A stretch of 64,000 bases of DNA from G965276675 sp965276675 (GTDB lineage: Bacteria; Acidobacteriota; Terriglobia; Terriglobales; Acidobacteriaceae), in assembly GCA_965276675.1 (NCBI GenBank), contig OZ255624.1, positions 2,852,001 to 2,916,000 of the forward strand, read 5' to 3'. This document shows positions 54,581-64,000 of the stretch, piece by piece. The notes under the pieces are model-generated. The model was not told where the DNA came from, ran no database searches, and saw only the letters and a list, made by a program, of their open reading frames with translations. Numbering within the stretch: the first letter of the stretch is position 1; every line of letters starts with the position of its first letter. The translations under genes and the position numbers were made by a program.

Positions 54581-56173
54581 GTGGACGCTAGACGCGGGTT
54601 TGCACTGGGAGCGCTGGCCATCATTGTCGCCCATGCGACAGCGCTCGTCTTCCTGCGCTCCTCGATGGCAGTCTCCGATCTCGCCATCTGCTCCGCCGCC
54701 GCGCTCGCGACCGTAGCCTGTTATCGCCAGACCCGGCAGCGCTCCAGCATTCTTCGGGCCAAGTGGACGCTGTTCTTCGCTGGCCTGCTGCTCTGGTCCG
54801 CTGGCCAAGCGGCTTTCACCTACCAAGAAGGCATACAGCACCTCCAGCAACTCACAGCCCTCACCTCGGACTTCTTCTTCTTCCTCTTCGGCGTGCCTCT
54901 TCTGCTCGCCATCTCCTCTTCCAACGAGCGCAAGGGTACGACTGCGCTTCTGGTGCTGGACTGCTTCCAGGCAGTGTTAGCCGTCTATCTCATCCACCTC
55001 CAGCTCTTCCCGCATGTGTCGGGATCGCAGTCTGGCGGCGCGATCTCTGCTCTCCGGCTGATGCATGCCTACAACATCGAAAATCTGATCCTTACCGCCG
55101 CCGCAACTGTGCGCATCCTGGCCAAACCGCAAGGGGAAGAAAAGCGGTTGTATTGCACACTCTGCGGCTTTCTCTGGGTCTATTCCCTCACTGCCGCTGC
55201 TCTGAACTATGTCAACCTGCCGACCGGCAGCCCCCTCGATCTGCTCTGGGACGTACCGTTTCTGCTGCTTGCGCTCCTTTTGGTCTCCGTGCCGAAGCGT
55301 CCCGAACCGGAGGCCGCCCACGCGCACCATCATCAGGTTGCCCTGCTCATTACCAGCGCCTGCCCTATCTTCTTCACCATGGCCCTGCTCATCATGGGCA
55401 TCTTGGTCGCCCGCGCCCAGTTCGCGCTGGGCATCGCATGCATCGTCTCTGCCCTGTTGACCTATGGACTGCGCAATTCGCTCCTGCAGCGGCGCTATAT
55501 GCAGGCAGAGCAACGCTTGCTGGACGGCGAGACCGCCCTTCGCCAATCCAATGAACGATTTGAGGAGCTCTCCTACCTTGATGCGCTAACCGGTATCGCC
55601 AATCGGCGCAAGTTCGAGGAGATGCTCGAGGGCGAATGGAATCGCGCTCTACGCACCGGCTCCCCGCTCTCCCTCTTAATGATCGACCTGGATCACTTCA
55701 AGCTCCTCAACGACCGCTTCGGGCACCTCCACGGTGACAATTGTCTGATCGCGGTCGCCCGTGCTCTGGCTGGCAATCTGCGCCGCAGTGGTGAACTGCT
55801 CGCGCGTTTCGGCGGAGAGGAGTTCGTCGCCATCCTACCTAATGTCGATCGGGAGAGCGCCGTCTCCATGGCCGAAGAGATGCGCGAAGCAGTTGTTCGC
55901 CTCGGCTTCGCAAACGGAGCCTCTTCTGCACACGCAGCCATGACCGTTAGCATGGGCGTCGCCACGGGCGTGCCGGAGATCGGCAGTCTTCCCGCCGACC
56001 TGCTCAGAGTGGCCGATGAGGCCCTCTATCGCGCCAAGTGCGACGGACGCAACTGTGTAGCCCACGGCACACTCTCCGAGGGGGAGCTCGCCCGGGTGCT
56101 GCACAGCTTCGAGCGCCCCGCCTTCACCCCCCAAAATTTCAGCCCCCAGGACGCCGACGTCGAGCTCGCCTGA
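54581..56173 (+). CDS. Membrane-bound diguanylate cyclase (GGDEF)
   Basis: A 530-residue enzyme that makes cyclic di-GMP from two GTP. The N-terminal half has about eight or nine membrane helices (LGALAIIVAHATALVF onward). The C-terminal GGDEF domain runs from ELSYLDALTGIANRRKFEEM to LYRAKCDGRNC, with active-site motif GGEEF in LLARFGGEEFVAIL. The inhibitory I-site position reads RSGE instead of RxxD, so product inhibition may be weak. The start is a GTG at 54581 with TGGGAGGA upstream; the frame is open further upstream but non-homologous. Confidence 0.88.
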   Translation: MDARRGFALGALAIIVAHATALVFLRSSMAVSDLAICSAAALATVACYRQTRQRSSILRAKWTLFFAGLLLWSAGQAAFTYQEGIQHLQQLTALTSDFFFFLFGVPLLLAISSSNERKGTTALLVLDCFQAVLAVYLIHLQLFPHVSGSQSGGAISALRLMHAYNIENLILTAAATVRILAKPQGEEKRLYCTLCGFLWVYSLTAAALNYVNLPTGSPLDLLWDVPFLLLALLLVSVPKRPEPEAAHAHHHQVALLITSACPIFFTMALLIMGILVARAQFALGIACIVSALLTYGLRNSLLQRRYMQAEQRLLDGETALRQSNERFEELSYLDALTGIANRRKFEEMLEGEWNRALRTGSPLSLLMIDLDHFKLLNDRFGHLHGDNCLIAVARALAGNLRRSGELLARFGGEEFVAILPNVDRESAVSMAEEMREAVVRLGFANGASSAHAAMTVSMGVATGVPEIGSLPADLLRVADEALYRAKCDGRNCVAHGTLSEGELARVLHSFERPAFTPQNFSPQDADVELA

Positions 56174-56216
56174 TTCGTCGCGATCTGGTTCCGTTTCGCA
56201 GCCGAATAGGCCACCC

Positions 56217-56459
56217 TCACTCCCTTATTCCGGAGCTACCGCGTCCCCGGTTCGTCTTCACCGGCGTGTTATCGATGCAACGCTCCGAGACGCGCACCGG
56301 GTTCGCGCACTTCCCCGCCGCTGCCCGGGTAAAGGAGCGGTACAGCTTGTTCACGTCCACGGTTCCTTTGTGCAGCTCCCGCTCCACCGCCGCATGCATC
56401 GCCGACAGCAGCTCTGGCCGCAGTTCATTGAAGATCTTGTCTATATAGATGTAAGGCAT
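56217..56459 (-). CDS. Small conserved-looking protein of unknown function
   Basis: An 80-residue protein starting MPYIYIDKIFNELRPELLSA. It has an amphipathic first half, a basic region (LYRSFTRAAAGKCANPVRVS) and a hydrophilic tail. GGGGGATGG precedes the ATG at 56459 and gives a good ribosome site. I cannot name a family. It lies in the gap between the GGDEF and LysR genes, on the opposite strand to both. Confidence 0.6.
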   Translation of the reverse strand: MPYIYIDKIFNELRPELLSAMHAAVERELHKGTVDVNKLYRSFTRAAAGKCANPVRVSERCIDNTPVKTNRGRGSSGIRE

Positions 56460-56613
56460 CCATCCCCCACACCCATTCTCGCTTCAACAGTGCATCGCCG
56501 TCGCCTCGGGAGGTAGAAATATTGCGTGCAATGGGGATTCGGCAAACTAAGTCTCGCATGGAAGCCTAGGGATTAGGATCGAGAAGCTACAGGTTCGGCC
56601 CAGAAAGGTTTTC

Positions 56614-57501
56614 GTGGAAATACATCAACTCCGATATTTTCGAGCGGTAGCCGAGTGCCGCAGCTTTACTCGCGCAGCCAGAAGGGAGCATGTCTCCCAG
56701 CCATCGTTGTCGCACCAAATTATGAAACTGGAGGACGAGCTAGGGGCAAAGCTCTTTAACCGGAAGGGCGTCGAGATCAGTCTGACAAATTTCGGTGAAG
56801 TCTTTCTTCCTAAGGCTACAGCCATTCTCCATCAATTGCAGGAAGCTGAACGAGAGATCCGTGAGCTGGTCGAGGTTGAGAGTGGACGGGTAATTCTGGG
56901 AGTAAGCCCAACACTCTCTCCTTACTTTCTGCCGCGTCTTTTGGGGAGCTTTGTTAAACAGCATCCATTGATCGAGTTGCAACTTAAAGAAGAGTGTGCG
57001 ACAGCGCTCTTGGATTGTCTGCGGGCTGAGACGGTCGATCTAGCGATCATGCCCCTTCCAGTCAGTGCTGAGGGCATCTCGGCCACCAAATTGATGGAGG
57101 AGCGCCTGTTTGCCATCGTCAACAAAGATCATCCCTTTCAAGAAGGCAACAGAGTAACGCTGAATCAACTCTCGGCCGCGTCTTTATTGGTGCTGAAAGA
57201 CATTCATTGTTCAGCTGGGGACGCTTTACCGGCCTTGCTACCCGGCATCGTGCAACCTCGCATCACCTTCGAGAGCGGGTGCTTTCTGACGATTCTGAAC
57301 ATGGTTAAAGCAGGACTGGGCATCTCCGTCATGCCGGAGATGCCGATTAACGAGGATGCTGGTTGTAAATTCATCCCGATCGAGGGTGGAGCGGCTACCC
57401 GAACCATCGCGCTGGTGGAATTACAAGGGCGCTATCAGACTCGCGCTCATCGAGTGCTGGCCGATTTCCTACAGTCATATTCTCGAGACACTGTTACTTA
57501 G
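56614..57501 (+). CDS. LysR-family transcriptional regulator
   Basis: A 295-residue regulator with the LysR helix-turn-helix at residues 1-60: RAARREHVSQPSLSHQIMKL then LEDELGAKLFNRKGVEISLT. The C-terminal effector domain includes GRVILGVSPTLSPYFLPRLL and AGLGISVMPEMP. The HTH form (MEIHQLRYFRAVAECRSFTR) resembles the OxyR/CysB-like group that senses small molecules. The start is GTG at 56614. It lies upstream of the lactonase-like and DUF417 genes on the same strand, 330 bases away. Confidence 0.93.
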   Translation: MEIHQLRYFRAVAECRSFTRAARREHVSQPSLSHQIMKLEDELGAKLFNRKGVEISLTNFGEVFLPKATAILHQLQEAEREIRELVEVESGRVILGVSPTLSPYFLPRLLGSFVKQHPLIELQLKEECATALLDCLRAETVDLAIMPLPVSAEGISATKLMEERLFAIVNKDHPFQEGNRVTLNQLSAASLLVLKDIHCSAGDALPALLPGIVQPRITFESGCFLTILNMVKAGLGISVMPEMPINEDAGCKFIPIEGGAATRTIALVELQGRYQTRAHRVLADFLQSYSRDTVT

Positions 57502-57831
57502 CGCCAACGTCTACTTAGCGCCAACATCGAGTGATGCTCATATCAAGGATTTAATAGTCTCGAGCTGAGGCTCCTAGATGCCCCTTGCCCTTATAGGCTT
57601 TCCCTATAGGGTCATAGGTACAAACTCCGAAACTTGAGACCAGGGTAGACATCCTACTTGCAAGATTTGCCACAATGTCTCTCCGGGGGGACCCCCTATG
57701 TCAAAGGTCAAACGTACTGGATGGGCGGACTTGACTCGACTCACCGCCTTCGATCGCGCCCACATTCAGTGCCCACCATTCCGATGAGTGAGTGAAACCA
57801 ACAATGACCTGGAGACAGGAAGGAAACCACA
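57502..57831. other. Gap between lysR and lactonase-like gene, with inverted repeat
   Basis: No gene is supported here. A near-perfect inverted repeat, CCCTTATAGG and CCTATAGGG with a short spacer, lies at 57588-57611 and could be a regulator site. The 14-base word TACTTAGCGCCAAC is duplicated across the lysR stop (57495-57508 and 57512-57525). A second ACAATGAC-TGGAGA start-like sequence lies 28 bases before the lactonase start. Confidence 0.5.
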
Positions 57832-59031
57832 ATGACTTGGAGAATGACACTATCAGCGCCACTAGCCTCACTGCTGGCTTTGACAACCTTGGGATTCGCC
57901 TCCCCGTTGCCAAACGCGAGCTTTGCGCAGGTCACCGGCACATCAGCGCAAGAAGATTCTCGGACGGAAACAGCGGGTGCGGTCTTCGCCATGACCAATA
58001 TAGCCGCCCGCAATCAGATCGTCGTCTTCAGCAGGGCGACTGATGGCACTTTGACCGCGGTTGATCGCGTCTTCACTGGCGGCAGCGGTAAGGGGGACGA
58101 CTTCGATACGCAGGATGGTCTGGTGCTCCGTGATGATCATCGCTTCCTGTATGCGTGCAACGCGGGAAGTAATGACATCAGCGTATTCGCCGTCAACGGG
58201 ACTAAGTTGACCCTGATTCAGAAGATCTTCTCGGGGGGCGTGGTGCCGGAGAGCCTGACGTTCCACGGCAATCTAATGTATGTCCTTCACGGTTCGGTGG
58301 CCGACAACAACATATCCGGCTTTACCGTCGCGTCCGACGGCACCTTGGAGCCGTTGCCCAATTCGACGCGCGCACTGAGCTCCCCCATTGCCGTCCCTGG
58401 CCATGTGCAGTTCACCCCGGATGGCCGCTTGCTCGTGGTCACGCTCAAAGCCGTGCAGCTCGGTGTACATCCAGGGCCATTCGTGATTGACACCTTTACC
58501 GTCGAACCCGATGGGCGGCCCAGCAATGTCAGGCCGGAGAAGTCTTTCGGGAGACGGCCGTTTGCCGCCACTTTTCGCAGTAACGGCGTCATGCTCGTCG
58601 TCGAGTCCCATAACCCTTTTCCGAATCAGGCGGCAGTGTCTTCGTACAACGTGAATCCCGCTAACGGCGATCTCGATGTAATTACCGGATCGGAGCCTAA
58701 TGGACAGACGGATTCCTGCTGGGTGTTGCTTAGCAAGGACGAGCGTTATGCCTACACTGCAAATTTTGCTAGCGGCACCCTCTCCCTCTTCCGCTCTCGT
58801 CCAGATGGCAAAGTTGAGTTGGTTAATGGCGCAGCAGCCGTTTTAGGGACCACCAGCGAACCAACGGACATACGCATCAGTGAAAACGGCCGGTTCTTCT
58901 ACGTGCTACTCAGGGGCACCGGTGAGGTCGCCGCCTTCCGCATAGAAGACGATGGAAGTCTCACGTCTAAGGGCCGCGTCAACGGAGGCCTGCCTGCCAA
59001 CACCGGGGCCTCGGGCCTCGCTGCTTATTAA
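57832..59031 (+). CDS. Exported beta-propeller protein (lactonase-like)
   Basis: A 399-residue protein with a signal peptide (SAPLASLLALTTLGFASPLP). It is followed by seven-bladed-propeller repeats of the 6-phosphogluconolactonase/YVTN type, for example NQIVVFSRATDGTLTAVDRV, DGLVLRDDHRFLYACNAGSN and GHVQFTPDGRLLVVTLK. Cytosolic lactonases lack such signals, so it is probably periplasmic and may act on other substrates. The start at 57832 has the ribosome site GGAAGGAAACC. It is likely co-regulated with the LysR gene upstream. Confidence 0.87.
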   Translation: MTWRMTLSAPLASLLALTTLGFASPLPNASFAQVTGTSAQEDSRTETAGAVFAMTNIAARNQIVVFSRATDGTLTAVDRVFTGGSGKGDDFDTQDGLVLRDDHRFLYACNAGSNDISVFAVNGTKLTLIQKIFSGGVVPESLTFHGNLMYVLHGSVADNNISGFTVASDGTLEPLPNSTRALSSPIAVPGHVQFTPDGRLLVVTLKAVQLGVHPGPFVIDTFTVEPDGRPSNVRPEKSFGRRPFAATFRSNGVMLVVESHNPFPNQAAVSSYNVNPANGDLDVITGSEPNGQTDSCWVLLSKDERYAYTANFASGTLSLFRSRPDGKVELVNGAAAVLGTTSEPTDIRISENGRFFYVLLRGTGEVAAFRIEDDGSLTSKGRVNGGLPANTGASGLAAY

Positions 59032-59221
59032 TTAGGGGACTGCTTGCACTTTTGCGGCTGCACTTTCTTTGAACGACGGGGATCTAGAGCGCTCTTGGTC
59101 GCCATCGTTTGTCTTACTCCTCACTTATTGCACTTCGAGCAAAAGGCGCGGCGAATACATCTTCCCGGAATTTTCGTTGCGCCGAAATGATCCATACCTA
59201 TTCACCTGGATGGGAGCAAAC

Positions 59222-59752
59222 ATGAATTCTGTCAACGCAACTTCTGGCAGTGCACTTCCTGCCCGGCGTGTCCAAGTCCTGGATGGATTTAACGTCGAAA
59301 GCTTTGGCGCCGCATTCAGCCGTTACGGGTTAGCGCTCGTCATCATCTGGATTGGCTTGATGAAGTTCACCGCTTATGAAGCCACGGGGATTACGCCGTA
59401 TGTTTCACACAGTCCACTCATGGCATGGTTGCTGAATTTTATGAGCATTCGCGCCATCTCAGCTGGATTGGGAGTGATCGAAGTCACTACAGCAGTGCTG
59501 ATCGCTTCACGCCGATTCTCGGCACGCGCCGCTCAAGTAGGCGGTCTGATGGCAATCGCTATGTTCCTCATCACGCTGTCGTTCCTGCTCTCCACGCCTG
59601 GAGCGTGGGCCGCGCCCCTCGGTGGATTTCCCGCTCTGTCTGGGGCTGTAGGGCAGTTTCTGATTAAGGACGTTGTCTCGCTGGGGGTCGCCATTTGGGT
59701 CTTCGGCGAGGCATCCAACGCCCTCAAACTTCGTTCGCGCAGCACAGCGTAA
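59222..59752 (+). CDS. DUF417 (YkgB/RclC-like) inner-membrane protein
   Basis: A 176-residue protein with four to five hydrophobic segments. Family features are YGLALVIIWIGLMKFTAYEA, YVSHSPLMAWLLNFMSIRA and GQFLIKDVVSLGVAIW. Members include YkgB and the reactive-chlorine resistance protein RclC. ATG 59222, preceded by GGGAG, is used; the frame is open upstream without homology. It follows the lactonase-like gene by 190 bases on the same strand, downstream of a LysR regulator, so oxidant control is a possible but unproven link. Confidence 0.88.
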   Translation: MNSVNATSGSALPARRVQVLDGFNVESFGAAFSRYGLALVIIWIGLMKFTAYEATGITPYVSHSPLMAWLLNFMSIRAISAGLGVIEVTTAVLIASRRFSARAAQVGGLMAIAMFLITLSFLLSTPGAWAAPLGGFPALSGAVGQFLIKDVVSLGVAIWVFGEASNALKLRSRSTA

Positions 59753-60171
59753 TAGCTGATTAATTCAGGATGCCGCAAATCAAGCTAGTTCCGCGTGAAC
59801 CATATCGCGCTGATACTACCAGACAGATCGGGATCGCCTTACGCACTTCCGTGATATTCGACCTGGTTTGTGAACCATCTCTTGTCATCCCACCACGTCA
59901 CCGTGTGCCCCATCCTTTGCGCCCTACTTCCGACCGTCCTCTATCACTGGACCGCAAAGGGTGAGTCATGCGCCGAAGGCGCATCCTCTCCCCACCCCTG
60001 TCATCCCGACCGAAGCCGCCTTGCGCACCGTGCACGACCGGCGCAGTGGAGGACCTGTTGTTAGCTCTTTGCGCGCGAAGCGCGTTCGCCCGGACGCCCA
60101 GTCCTCGAATTCACACTCCCGTAGCACGGCTGTAACAATCGACGGCATCCACTCTCGATAAGGAAAATGCC
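59753..60171. other. Intergenic region with a dispersed repeat, no gene
   Basis: About 420 bases between the DUF417 and PHS-transporter genes. It contains dispersed repeat copy C (59999-60063) and a GC-rich inverted element (TGCGCGCGAAGCGCG near 60070). Open frames across it are short and have no ribosome sites or domains. Confidence 0.6.
59999..60063. repeat. Dispersed intergenic repeat, copy C (longest)
   Basis: Begins TGTCATCCCGACCGAAG like copy A, then contains an extra palindrome-like segment (CGCCTTGCGCACCGTGCACG) before resuming with AGTGGAGGACCTGTTGTT. The insertion relative to A suggests a modular element. Confidence 0.65.
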
Positions 60172-61560
60172 ATGGCCACACCGATCACTGCGAAGCACTC
60201 CGATTTCTCCGAGATGGACAACGCCGGCATCTCCAAAGAGCACTGGAAGATTATGTTCATCTCCGGCATGGGCTTCTTTACCGACGCCTATGACCTTTTC
60301 ATCATCGGCGTCGTCATGGCGCTGCTCAAGCCCATCTGGCATGTGGGCAAAGTAGAAGAGGGTCTGGTCGAGTCCACCGCCCTGCTCGCCTCCGCCATTG
60401 GCGCCCTGCTCTTTGGCCGGGTCGCAGACATGATTGGCCGCAAGCGTATCTATGGCGTGGAGGTGCTGGTTCTTGCCGTGGGCGCGATAGCCTGCGCCTT
60501 CTCTCCCAGCATCTGGTGGCTCATCGGCTTTCGCTTCATCCTGGGCATCGGCATCGGCGGCGACTACCCCGTCTCGGCCACCATCATGAGCGAATACGCC
60601 GGAAAGGCGCATCGCGGCATGCTGGTCACCCTGGTCTTCGCTATGCAGGCCGCCGGCCTGATCCTGGGACCGCTCTTTGCCGCCGCCCTTCTTTCCACCC
60701 ACCTCTCGCATGACATCATCTGGCGCATTCTGGTCTCCTTTGGCGCCGTGCCGGCGATGGCCGTCTACTGGGCGCGCCGCCACCTTAAAGAGACTCCCCG
60801 CTATCTCAAGGCCGCCGGCCAGGAAGAAGACAAGTCCGGCAAGCTCAAGAACGCCGAACACTACAATAAGCAGACTCACTCCGTCTCTTTCTGGGACGGC
60901 TTCCACCGCATGGTGGAAAACCGGATGATCCTCTCCCGCCTAGTCGGCGCCAGTGCCGCCTGGTTCCTGATGGACTTCGCCTACTACGGCAACACCGTCT
61001 CCAGCCCGCTCGTGCTCTCCGCCCTCCACAGCGACCGCACCATCCTGCAGAAGACCCTCACCCAGCTCGCCATCTTCGCCATCTTTGCCGCGCCCGGCTA
61101 CGCCGTCGCCGCCCTCACTATGGACCGCCTCGGCCGCAAGCGCATCCAGTGCCTCGGCTTCGGCATGATGGCCGGCACCTTTGCTCTGCTCGCCCTTATT
61201 CCCAACATCCAAAAGATGACCTACCCCTTCCTGATCATCTATGGCTTCAGCTACTTCTTCACCGAGTTCGGCCCCAACGCCACCACCTTCGTCTATCCCT
61301 CGGAGATCTTCCCCGTAAAGGTCCGCACCACCGGCCACGGCATCGCTGCCGCTATGGGTAAAATCGGCGGCTTTATCGGCGTCTTTACCTTTCCCTTCTT
61401 TATGAACTGGCGTGGCCTGCCTGCCGCGGAAGGCGCCGCCGCCACGGTCAGCGTCCTCGGCCTTATCACGACCGTCTTCCTGCTACCCGAGACCAAGGGC
61501 AAGAGCCTCGAAGAACTCTCCGAGCAGCCCTCCACCCCAATCGAAAAAGCCGCCGCTTAG
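60172..61560 (+). CDS. Major facilitator, phosphate:H+ symporter (PHS) family
   Basis: A 462-residue inner-membrane transporter with twelve helices. PHS-type features are KIMFISGMGFFTDAYDLFII near the N-terminus, the Gly-rich GIGIGGDYPVSATIMSEYAG in helix 4, and RLGRKRIQCLGFGMMAGTFA in the second half, plus FPVKVRTTGHGIAAAMGKIG. Eukaryotic relatives carry phosphate; bacterial ones may carry phosphate or organic acids, so the substrate is uncertain. GAAAATGCC at the ATG gives a modest ribosome site. It is a single gene, upstream of the groES promoter. Confidence 0.9.
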   Translation: MATPITAKHSDFSEMDNAGISKEHWKIMFISGMGFFTDAYDLFIIGVVMALLKPIWHVGKVEEGLVESTALLASAIGALLFGRVADMIGRKRIYGVEVLVLAVGAIACAFSPSIWWLIGFRFILGIGIGGDYPVSATIMSEYAGKAHRGMLVTLVFAMQAAGLILGPLFAAALLSTHLSHDIIWRILVSFGAVPAMAVYWARRHLKETPRYLKAAGQEEDKSGKLKNAEHYNKQTHSVSFWDGFHRMVENRMILSRLVGASAAWFLMDFAYYGNTVSSPLVLSALHSDRTILQKTLTQLAIFAIFAAPGYAVAALTMDRLGRKRIQCLGFGMMAGTFALLALIPNIQKMTYPFLIIYGFSYFFTEFGPNATTFVYPSEIFPVKVRTTGHGIAAAMGKIGGFIGVFTFPFFMNWRGLPAAEGAAATVSVLGLITTVFLLPETKGKSLEELSEQPSTPIEKAAA

Positions 61561-61693
61561 AGAGATCACACTGCAATAATCCGGGGTGCCCCCCTGAGCG
61601 GCTCCGTCGCGAAGGGTGGTGTACTATGAATCTTCGTGCCTCTCACTCTAGCATTCCTGAGTAGCAGGCACTCATATTTAAATCTTCCACGCC

Positions 61694-61747
61694 TTGACGC
61701 TCTCCCACTTAAGGCGTACCTTAGCAGTTGTCAGGCGACACTGCTAA
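61694..61747 (+). promoter_or_regulatory. groESL promoter with a CIRCE-like operator
   Basis: A -35 TTGACG (61694-61699) and a weak -10 TACCTT (61717-61722) are 17 bases apart. Overlapping the -10 is TTAGCAGTT-N9-CACTGCTAA (61721-61747), an almost perfect inverted repeat of the CIRCE type (consensus TTAGCACTC-N9-GAGTGCTAA), the target of the HrcA repressor. Heat-shock control of groESL by HrcA is inferred. Confidence 0.8.
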
Positions 61748-61821
61748 CAACACCGCCCGGCACCCCGAGTCATCTCGACCATTACCACCGCGAGGTAACC
61801 CCTCGTCCGCAAGGAGAAGCA

Positions 61822-62145
61822 ATGCCAACAGCTACAGCACCCGCTGCAACATCGCAATTCACCCCCCTGCATGACCGCATCCTGGTCCGCCGTATTGAAG
61901 AAGGCGAAACCATGCGTGGCGGCATCATCATTCCCGACACCGCTAAGGAAAAGCCCCAGGAAGGCGAAGTCATCGCCGTCGGCAAGGGTAAGTCCAACGA
62001 TGAAGGAAAGACCTTTCCCCTCGACGTCAAAGCTGGCGATCACATTCTCTTCGGCAAGTGGGGCGGTACCGAGATCAAGATCGACAACGAAGACTTCCTC
62101 ATCATGAAGGAAGACGAAGTCCTCGGCATCCTCCGCAAGAAGTAG
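61822..62145 (+). CDS. groES: Co-chaperonin GroES
   Basis: A 107-residue subunit of the seven-membered lid that closes the GroEL folding chamber. Diagnostic segments are FTPLHDRILVRRIEEGETMR, the mobile loop GGIIIPDTAKEKPQEGEVIA, and the C-terminal EDFLIMKEDEVLGILRKK. About ten residues precede the usual start (MPTATAPAATS), common in Acidobacteria. ATG 61822 follows AAGGAGAAGC. It is followed by groEL after 52 bases and controlled by a CIRCE-like site. Confidence 0.97.
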   Translation: MPTATAPAATSQFTPLHDRILVRRIEEGETMRGGIIIPDTAKEKPQEGEVIAVGKGKSNDEGKTFPLDVKAGDHILFGKWGGTEIKIDNEDFLIMKEDEVLGILRKK

Positions 62146-62197
62146 TTCGTCCACCGCATTCAGAACCAAGCTGTAAGCACCTGTAAGGAGAATATTT

Positions 62198-63865
<1,668 letters not shown>

Positions 63866-63931
63866 GCTGCGCGCTCGGCGGGACGCGGCCTCTGGCCGCC
63901 AAACACCGAGCCAGCAGTTGTTCCAAAGAAA

Positions 63932-63956
63932 GCCCTCGCGCAAGCGAGGGCTTTTC
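63932..63956 (+). terminator. Rho-independent terminator of groESL
   Basis: A perfect 8-bp stem (GCCCTCGC with GCGAGGGC) with a GCAA tetraloop followed by TTTTCT, 66 bases after the groEL stop. Confidence 0.92.
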
Positions 63957-64000
63957 TGTTAATCATCTACGCACAGGGAGCTTACTCCCACTCACTAGGA

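Overview
The window looks like chromosome of an Acidobacteriota species of the Terriglobia (Granulicella/Edaphobacter/Terriglobus type). The evidence is an Oar-like TonB-dependent receptor with an N-terminal carboxypeptidase-regulatory domain and an ordinary Gram-negative envelope gene set (lpxD, a PagL-like lipid A deacylase). bshA for bacillithiol, several secreted proteins of unknown function and short dispersed intergenic repeats also fit. This assignment is inference from gene content; no rRNA is present.

Layout. 1-3.9 kb: glycerol catabolism, glpK (5' end cut by the window edge), glpD and a frameshifted glpF. 3.8-5.1 kb: opposite-strand arsR / SRPBCC / membrane-protein operon with a palindromic operator. 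5.3-9 kb: family 39 glycosyltransferase overlapping an asparagine synthetase. 9.9-16.6 kb: secreted FG-GAP protein and Tat-exported Gfo/Idh/MocA oxidoreductase, divergent from a large TonB-dependent receptor. 16.7-17.8 kb: TPR protein. 18-24.2 kb: remains of an esterase, then a complete Smo-type polyol ABC transporter with mannitol 2-dehydrogenase. 24.4-24.7 kb: a truncated duplicate of the arsR 5' end beside tRNA-Val. 24.8-28.3 kb: glycosidase-like protein, YdjC-type deacetylase and bshA. 28.4-34.1 kb: MATE exporter, tRNA-Ser, an internally deleted histidine kinase and a B12-binding radical SAM enzyme. 34.3-37.3 kb: lpxD, a REC-PAS protein, a lipoprotein and a GNAT enzyme. 37.4-39.1 kb: protoglobin and NIPSNAP genes divergent from an ArsR-like regulator. 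39.2-45.6 kb: secreted protein, ftcD, PagL-like enzyme, yebC, carboxypeptidase-regulatory protein, PHP phosphatase and purQ. 45.7-51.2 kb: a HEPN/MNT pair, a half-size AI-2E-type membrane protein, a large M14 peptidase and a second HEPN pair. 51.3-57.5 kb: glycosyltransferase-like protein, SDR, frameshifted TMEM175-type channel, secreted protein, GGDEF cyclase and LysR regulator. 57.8-61.6 kb: beta-propeller lactonase-like protein, DUF417 membrane protein and PHS-family transporter. 61.7-64 kb: groES-groEL with a CIRCE-like operator and a terminator.

The strongest signals beyond routine annotation are these. An approximately 210-bp direct repeat of the arsR promoter and 5' end lies about 19.4 kb apart, with one copy ending at tRNA-Val. 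There are several broken genes: glpF and the TMEM175-type gene are each one base short at an A5 run, while the esterase, histidine kinase and VOC genes have lost larger segments. A HEPN protein is paired with a partner showing no nucleotidyltransferase motifs. A protoglobin-NIPSNAP operon is divergent from an ArsR-like regulator. I did not find a clear new multi-gene system. The second HEPN pair and the protoglobin module are the best candidates for undescribed function.
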